Shown: positions 59,552 through 64,000 of the stretch, one piece after another
How the letters are laid out: each line of letters begins with the position of its first letter
How positions within the stretch are numbered: position 1 is the first letter of the stretch
Translations under genes and position numbers: made by a program
Notes under the pieces: generated by a model
Told to the model about the DNA's origin: nothing
Databases searched by the model: none
What the model saw: only the letters and a program-made list of their open reading frames with translations
NCBI GenBank assembly: GCA_035798135.1
Contig: JAPFBR010000002.1
Coordinates: 310,001 to 374,000, forward strand
Source: Sediminicola sp035798135
GTDB taxonomy: Bacteria; Bacteroidota; Bacteroidia; Flavobacteriales; Flavobacteriaceae
Direction: 5' to 3'
DNA: 64,000 nt

Positions 59552-60214
59552 CTAGTTTATTTTTGGAGGGATGGGTTTAAAATTTAATTTCTTCGTAGCC
59601 CTTCTTACCTTTCTTAAAAAGCGCTTACCTGGATCTGTTTTTTCGGTTCTGTATGAATCATCTATTTCCAGCCAATATGGATGATCTACAAAGTTGGTAT
59701 ACTCGAAGTGCCCAATCAGATATTCTATATTGTATTTTGATTTTAAATATTCCACGAGCCAAATATTGGATTTCAGCTGTGCCCTATTCAACTTTCTGTT
59801 GCCAAGGCCACCCACATTTTCTATTCCCAAGGCAATATGGTTTAACCCGATCACGTGCCTGCCCATCAACGTTTCTGGCATCAATCTATATATTGTTCCG
59901 TCCCTGTCCACTAAAAAGTGGGAAGAAACATTAAGACTGCTCGCAGTTTGTATTTGTTCCCTCCAACTAGGTAATCTGGAATTGTAAAATACATCAAAAG
60001 ATCCCTTAAAGGTTGGAATGGCAGTCCAGTGCAAGACAATCATTTTAGGGGTGATCGCAGCTGAATCGGACTCCAATCCATAACGGTCTGCCATATATTC
60101 TTTGGTAAGGGCTATTCGTTCCTCATCAAAAATGACAGGTTTGTCCACGATAACCCGTGATACGGAACACGAAACTAAACTTAGAAGAAGTACTATAAAA
60201 AAAGGATATTTCAA
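59552..60214 (-). CDS. N-acetylmuramoyl-L-alanine amidase lipoprotein (PGRP/amidase-2)
   Basis: 220 aa murein amidase; lipobox VSC (Cys ~16, LSLVSCSVSR). Zinc ligands expected at His in MIVLHWTAIP (~60) and His in FVDHPYW (~189); fold marks SSHFLVDRDGTIYRLMPE and NHIALGIENVGG (~130). Cuts the bond between MurNAc and L-Ala or acts on murein fragments. One base before the M14 gene; together they could degrade murein peptides stepwise. Confidence 0.92.
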   Translation of the reverse strand: MKYPFFIVLLLSLVSCSVSRVIVDKPVIFDEERIALTKEYMADRYGLESDSAAITPKMIVLHWTAIPTFKGSFDVFYNSRLPSWREQIQTASSLNVSSHFLVDRDGTIYRLMPETLMGRHVIGLNHIALGIENVGGLGNRKLNRAQLKSNIWLVEYLKSKYNIEYLIGHFEYTNFVDHPYWLEIDDSYRTEKTDPGKRFLRKVRRATKKLNFKPIPPKIN

Positions 60215-60260
60215 TCTTGATGGGATTTGAATTGGACCCTAAAAGTACAACTTAGGAAGT

Positions 60261-60704
60261 TTAGTCCACAATTAGAATGCTGTCTTTTTTAACTACATAA
60301 TAGAGCATTACCTTTTTACGGCCCCATTCAAGGGCTTTGGCCCTATCTACGCCCATATAAATATCTATTCTATTGCGCCAACGGGTATGCATTTTATCTT
60401 TCACCAAATATATTTGGGAGGAAGTATCGATCCTGACCATGGTATTGTGTTTTAAACCCTTTCGAATCAAATCTCTGGATACCGCTATGCATTTCATACC
60501 AGGGTATAAGGTATCCCCCCAAGCTGAAATATTGGAATGTAGCGCTGTGGTTTGTGAGGCGAGAGAATTATATGCGGTAGCGGTTACTTTTATAGAATCC
60601 CAATACAATATTTCAGTCTTCATCTTTTTTTTAGGGCTACAGGCTGTAAAATGCAGAGCCATACCTATGAAAACAGTCAATATTGTAATGGAAGTCCTTC
60701 TCAT
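60261..60704 (-). CDS. 3D-domain lipoprotein
   Basis: 147 aa from ATG 60704 (MRRTSITILTVF; frame begins 60716). Lipobox FTAC near residue 22. The C-terminal two thirds are the 3D domain with the three conserved Asp/Gly sites: AWGDTLYPGMKCIAVS, LVKDKMH and RIDIYMGVDRAKALEWG, as in MltA-type murein-processing proteins. Here it stands alone, so glycan binding or weak lytic activity is possible. 46 bp upstream of the amidase gene on the same strand. Confidence 0.87.
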   Translation of the reverse strand: MRRTSITILTVFIGMALHFTACSPKKKMKTEILYWDSIKVTATAYNSLASQTTALHSNISAWGDTLYPGMKCIAVSRDLIRKGLKHNTMVRIDTSSQIYLVKDKMHTRWRNRIDIYMGVDRAKALEWGRKKVMLYYVVKKDSILIVD

Positions 60705-60751
60705 ATAGTCATACAAGTTAGGAAGTAAAATTTATATTTCATCATTTTCCA

Positions 60752-62290
60752 TCACAGTTTGTCTTTTGTAATAAGCTTGTTTTCCAGGATCATTAGATCT
60801 AAATTACTTTCATTCCAAAGTTCATATAACAATTCAGGAACAGGAGTAAAAGCATAAGTAAAAGAACTTAAGATAATATCAATATCCCCATCATCATCAA
60901 TGTCTTCACTATTCATTAGGAACCATCTTCCCAATTTGGAAGCATCAAAGGTATATGCAGAAAATGAGAACGTATCTGGGTTTTTATTTTCTAAATAAAC
61001 AAAAGAGGATTCTGGTTCGTTTTCGTAGTCAGGAAATGTCGAAATCAATCCAAAATCTATATCCCCGTCTTGGTCAAAATCATTACTGACCACTCGTGTA
61101 GCACCATGTAGGGGGTAGAAATATTTTTCTTCAAAATTATTGGAACCATCATTAAGATGAACCCGCATCCCATGATATCCCTTTTGAACATAGGATTTGT
61201 CCGCATTATCCCCATTCACTGTGATAATATCATCAAAACCATCTCCGTTATAATCAATTAAATCAAACCAACTGGATCCGTAAACCGGACTAAATCGCAA
61301 AACTTGTTGCGCAGAAAATTTTAAATTTTCTTGTTGATAGAGTATAGTGATACTTTCATTTCCCTGGGATGTAAGCGCTATTAAATCTTCCTTCCCATCA
61401 TTATTCATATCCTTGGCAATTACCCGAATTGTCCCCGGCTGATTGAGCAGAATTTCTTTTTTAAAATTAACACTGTCCACTTTTTTAAATAATGAAAGTT
61501 TTCCCGTTAGATTTCCAAACTCACTTACTATTATCTCATTGGTACCGTTTTCATCAAGATCGTGAACCAAAGTGTGAACTGGCCTATGAAGTACTTCAGG
61601 AATTCGTGCTGTAATATTGTTTTCTATGGTAAATATTTGTCCTGATGAGAACTCTGATGGATGCAGATCACCAATACTGGTAACATAGGTGATGCCATCC
61701 AACTCAGTATAATCCACAATTGCTTTTCCAAATTGTCCGATCGGGGAAATTTTTTGATTAGAGAAATCAAACTCCCATAGTTCTCCTGAAATGTTGCCAC
61801 AAATTAATTTATGATCATGGTCGAGTTTTAATAGTGTTATAAAAGAACCATTTATGGAGTCAAATGAAATGGGTTTGGGGGTAAATTGAACCAATTCATT
61901 ATATGTATTTTTAGAATTATCCTTCTCAAGGGAAACTGGTGCCATCGAAATGATATATTCTTGAAGCAATTTCCAGTCTGCAGCTGATATGATGGGATCT
62001 AACGGATAGACCCCTGTTTGATTGATAATGTTTATTTCACTGAACGTAAACCCTTTAAAAGGATTATATGTTGAATCTCTGACCCCCATCCTTGCCCCCA
62101 TTTCAGGGAGTATGTTAGTTGCCCAAATTTCCTTTGGCAAGTCTTGTATGGAAGGTGCTATATGACAACTTGTACAGTAGGAGTTAAAAAGGACCACTTC
62201 CCTTTTTTCCTTGGGTGAAGAACAGGAAAATTGAAAAAATATAGTTATTAAAATAATGGAATTGTGAAATCTAAATTTCAATTTAGTCAT
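60752..62290 (-). CDS. Cytochrome c / FG-GAP repeat fusion lipoprotein
   Basis: 512 aa envelope protein; lipobox FSC (Cys23). A small cytochrome c motif CTSCH (39-43) opens a ~90-residue haem domain (IWATNILPEMGARMG supplies a possible axial Met). From ~150 to the end are FG-GAP/VCBS-type beta-propeller repeats, with calcium-loop sequences DMNNDGKED, DYNGDGFDDI, DFDQDGDIDF and DIDDDGDIDI. This suggests a periplasmic or surface protein combining electron transfer and a propeller. Between pirin and the 3D-domain gene; role unknown. Confidence 0.9.
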   Translation of the reverse strand: MTKLKFRFHNSIILITIFFQFSCSSPKEKREVVLFNSYCTSCHIAPSIQDLPKEIWATNILPEMGARMGVRDSTYNPFKGFTFSEINIINQTGVYPLDPIISAADWKLLQEYIISMAPVSLEKDNSKNTYNELVQFTPKPISFDSINGSFITLLKLDHDHKLICGNISGELWEFDFSNQKISPIGQFGKAIVDYTELDGITYVTSIGDLHPSEFSSGQIFTIENNITARIPEVLHRPVHTLVHDLDENGTNEIIVSEFGNLTGKLSLFKKVDSVNFKKEILLNQPGTIRVIAKDMNNDGKEDLIALTSQGNESITILYQQENLKFSAQQVLRFSPVYGSSWFDLIDYNGDGFDDIITVNGDNADKSYVQKGYHGMRVHLNDGSNNFEEKYFYPLHGATRVVSNDFDQDGDIDFGLISTFPDYENEPESSFVYLENKNPDTFSFSAYTFDASKLGRWFLMNSEDIDDDGDIDIILSSFTYAFTPVPELLYELWNESNLDLMILENKLITKDKL

Positions 62291-62341
62291 GATTTGAGGT
62301 CAAAGTAATATTATAAATGAAATACCATTCTTTATTAATAG

Positions 62342-63217
62342 CTACTCCCTAGGCAGTGGCACATAACTTTCATCATTTTCCATCATTGGAAATGATTTAT
62401 TCAACCAAGCTTTTTTTGCATTCTCTATTTTCTCCTTATTGGAGGAAACAAAGTTCCAAAAGATATGGCGTTCTTCTGGTAAAGGGGCACCCCCAAAAAG
62501 TATGAGATGTGAATTAGGATTTAAAATGGTCTTACAGGTATCTTCTACCTTGGAGATTAGAATATTTCCTTTGCCAACCACTTGGCCACAGGCAATTATG
62601 CTCCCATCGACAATGCAAATCCCAATTTCACCCTTTAAATGATCCTTGGTGTTAAGTTGAAATTCAGAGGTATTCTTAATTTCAATCATAAATAAAGGAG
62701 AATGGGCAGGAACTGGTGAAACTCTACCATACCCTTCCCCAGCTATTAATTTAAAGTTGGCGCTTCCCTCCTTCCATTGTGGAAGATCAGATGCTCCAAT
62801 ATGATGAAATTCAGGGGAACAGTCTTCCAAAATTTTTGGCAAAGCAATCCATATCTGATACCCATGTGCCGTAAATGAATGCCCATTTCTGAGATCGTTG
62901 GGCGTGCGTTCCGAGTGGGAAACACCTTTACCGGCTACCATCAAATTTACGGAACCCGATGTAATACGCTGTTTGGTCCCTATACTATCCTCATGAAATA
63001 TATCTCCTTCCAACATATAGGTTAGTGTGGAGAGTCCTATATGTGGATGTTGATCTACATCCATATATTTAGCAGGGCCCAGCTGCGTTGGGCCCATATG
63101 GTCTATAAAAACAAAGGGGCCGATCATTCTTTTTTTGCGAAAGGGAATCAACCTTCCTACTAAGAAATCACCAATATCCCGACTCCTTTCTGCTATGATC
63201 AATCCAAGGTTGGACAT
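62342..63217 (-). CDS. Pirin family protein
   Basis: 291 aa bicupin. Metal site in the N-terminal cupin: HPHIGLSTLTYMLEGDIFHEDS (His ~57, 59) and GVSHSERTP (His, Glu ~103-105) are the pirin signature. The C-terminal pirin domain carries GGAPLPEERHIFWNF. Some pirins are quercetinases, others have regulatory roles; cannot be decided. Divergent from the serine hydrolase (83 bp between starts). Confidence 0.93.
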   Translation of the reverse strand: MSNLGLIIAERSRDIGDFLVGRLIPFRKKRMIGPFVFIDHMGPTQLGPAKYMDVDQHPHIGLSTLTYMLEGDIFHEDSIGTKQRITSGSVNLMVAGKGVSHSERTPNDLRNGHSFTAHGYQIWIALPKILEDCSPEFHHIGASDLPQWKEGSANFKLIAGEGYGRVSPVPAHSPLFMIEIKNTSEFQLNTKDHLKGEIGICIVDGSIIACGQVVGKGNILISKVEDTCKTILNPNSHLILFGGAPLPEERHIFWNFVSSNKEKIENAKKAWLNKSFPMMENDESYVPLPRE

Positions 63218-63300
63218 AAAAACAAAACATTTATTTTTCCTAAAGTTACAATAATTCTCAAGTAAAGATTTATTTTTAAAAACCCTTAATTATCCTTTCC

Positions 63301-64000
63301 ATGAAAGTTTTTAAAAGAATTGTCCTTGCTCTTTTTACTGTTCTCATCATTGTTTTGGCCTTCAATTATTCCAAACTGAACATTATATCCGGCTATGCCG
63401 CAAAAAACATGGCCTCAAGCGTTTTTATAGCTGATAGAACTCCGGAATCCATTGATAAGAACGATAATAATGTACCCTTGATAAAATTGGCGAAATCTGA
63501 AGTTGATAATGATGCAAAAACTGCGTCATCATCCGTTTTCGGATTTGTGGAAAGAAAAGCGGTCTACCGGGAAGGACTGGGTAGTGTCCTTGTCAATGAT
63601 ACCTATGATTACACTATAAAACCTTTACTTCCAAAACGACTAATCCTTGAAAACGGACTTCCCTTCCCGTATGGCAATAATGGAAAAAAAGATACCGTGT
63701 TTGCCAATGTCGACTATCTTCAATTGGAAAGAGCAATCAATAGCGCTTTTTCAGAGCCGGAATTAAAAAAAACGAGGACAGTCTTAGTAGCCTATAAGAA
63801 TGAGATCATAGCTGAACATTATGCCGAGGGATTTACCCCGACCACTCCCATTTTGGGCTGGTCCATGACCAAAAGCATTTTGGCAACACTCTATGGTATA
63901 TTGGAATACCAAGGGAAGTTGGAGGTCAATGATCCAGCTCCTATATCTGATTGGCAAAAGGATGAACGTAAACACATTACCATAAATCATTTATTGCGGA
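63301..64000 (+). CDS. Serine hydrolase (beta-lactamase family), 3' end cut by the window
   Basis: Frame opens at ATG 63301 (MKVFKRIVLALFTVLIIVLA, a membrane anchor or signal) and is open to the end of the window (233 codons). The active-site S-x-x-K lies in LGWSMTKSILATLYG (Ser ~189). The rest, with YxN and the KTG-like motif, is outside. It resembles class C beta-lactamase-related esterases, with a long (~150 residue) N-terminal domain before the catalytic motif. Confidence 0.88.
   Translation, partial: MKVFKRIVLALFTVLIIVLAFNYSKLNIISGYAAKNMASSVFIADRTPESIDKNDNNVPLIKLAKSEVDNDAKTASSSVFGFVERKAVYREGLGSVLVNDTYDYTIKPLLPKRLILENGLPFPYGNNGKKDTVFANVDYLQLERAINSAFSEPELKKTRTVLVAYKNEIIAEHYAEGFTPTTPILGWSMTKSILATLYGILEYQGKLEVNDPAPISDWQKDERKHITINHLLR

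Noticed and set aside
1..64000. tRNA, rRNA, CRISPR array, insertion sequence or prophage
   Set aside because: No T-loop-like gene ends, spaced direct repeats, transposase motifs or phage proteins were found on reading the spacers by eye; a tRNAscan/Infernal run would be needed to exclude small RNAs.

Overview
The window reads as a stretch of chromosome from a marine-type member of the Flavobacteriaceae (Bacteroidota). Evidence: low GC, almost no Shine-Dalgarno sequences, TAnnTTTG promoter boxes, many short-signal lipoproteins, and family types common in this group (DUF4382, DUF2207/LemA, BLUF, ACR3 ars operon, FG-GAP proteins, MGH1-type GH63). Genus cannot be fixed from the sequence alone; Maribacter/Arenibacter/Zobellia-like genomes would fit. 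No rRNA, tRNA, CRISPR array, insertion sequence or prophage was recognised.

Layout. 1-11.1 kb: 3' part of topoisomerase III, a LemA/DUF2207 membrane pair, a serine hydrolase lipoprotein, LpxD, a dienelactone-hydrolase lipoprotein and two DEAD-box RNA helicases. 11.1-13.9 kb: an FKBP prolyl isomerase, a stand-alone BLUF blue-light sensor and a dihaem cytochrome c. 14-20.3 kb: a redox/electrophile block (OsmC, Old Yellow Enzyme, DJ-1/PfpI, Crp-type regulator), then a berberine-bridge flavoprotein, a cupin and a three-domain regulator joining DUF4242, a degenerate nucleotide-cyclase fold and an AraC HTH. 20.8-25.6 kb: two convergent DoxX-like proteins, an EamA exporter and surface lipoproteins. 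25.7-31.8 kb: a third DEAD-box helicase divergent from recQ (TTG start), then TesB and DUF1003. 31.9-36.4 kb: arsenic operon arsR-arsC-ACR3 and a Fur-type regulator with a Zn/Cd-type P-ATPase. 36.5-42.4 kb: rlmF (TTG start), a DEAH helicase, a HAD dehalogenase, a cold-shock protein with a long leader and a striking 3' hairpin, a YeiH remnant and an MFS exporter. 42.6-48.6 kb: OmpA lipoprotein, periplasmic trehalase, GH63 glucosidase and a dead ECF sigma-factor fragment. 48.6-56.5 kb: a nine-gene molybdenum-cofactor operon (moaD, moaA, mobA, moeB-rhodanese, TauE/SafE permease, moeA, xdhC, mocA, amidohydrolase) preceded by what may be the decayed 3' end of a molybdenum hydroxylase gene. 56.6-64 kb: a von Willebrand lipoprotein, a 55-residue membrane protein, a murein/peptide hydrolase group (M14 peptidase, PGRP amidase, 3D-domain protein), a cytochrome/FG-GAP fusion, pirin, and a serine hydrolase cut by the window edge.

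The most notable points are three gene remnants that automatic ORF calling would miss (sigma factor at 48.1 kb with an in-frame nonsense codon, YeiH at 40.9 kb, possible molybdenum hydroxylase tail at 56.4 kb), the DUF4242/cyclase/AraC fusion at 19.2 kb, and leader/hairpin RNA structures around the cold-shock and DEAD-box genes. No clearly new defence or biosynthetic system is visible; most of the window is ordinary flavobacterial core and accessory sequence.
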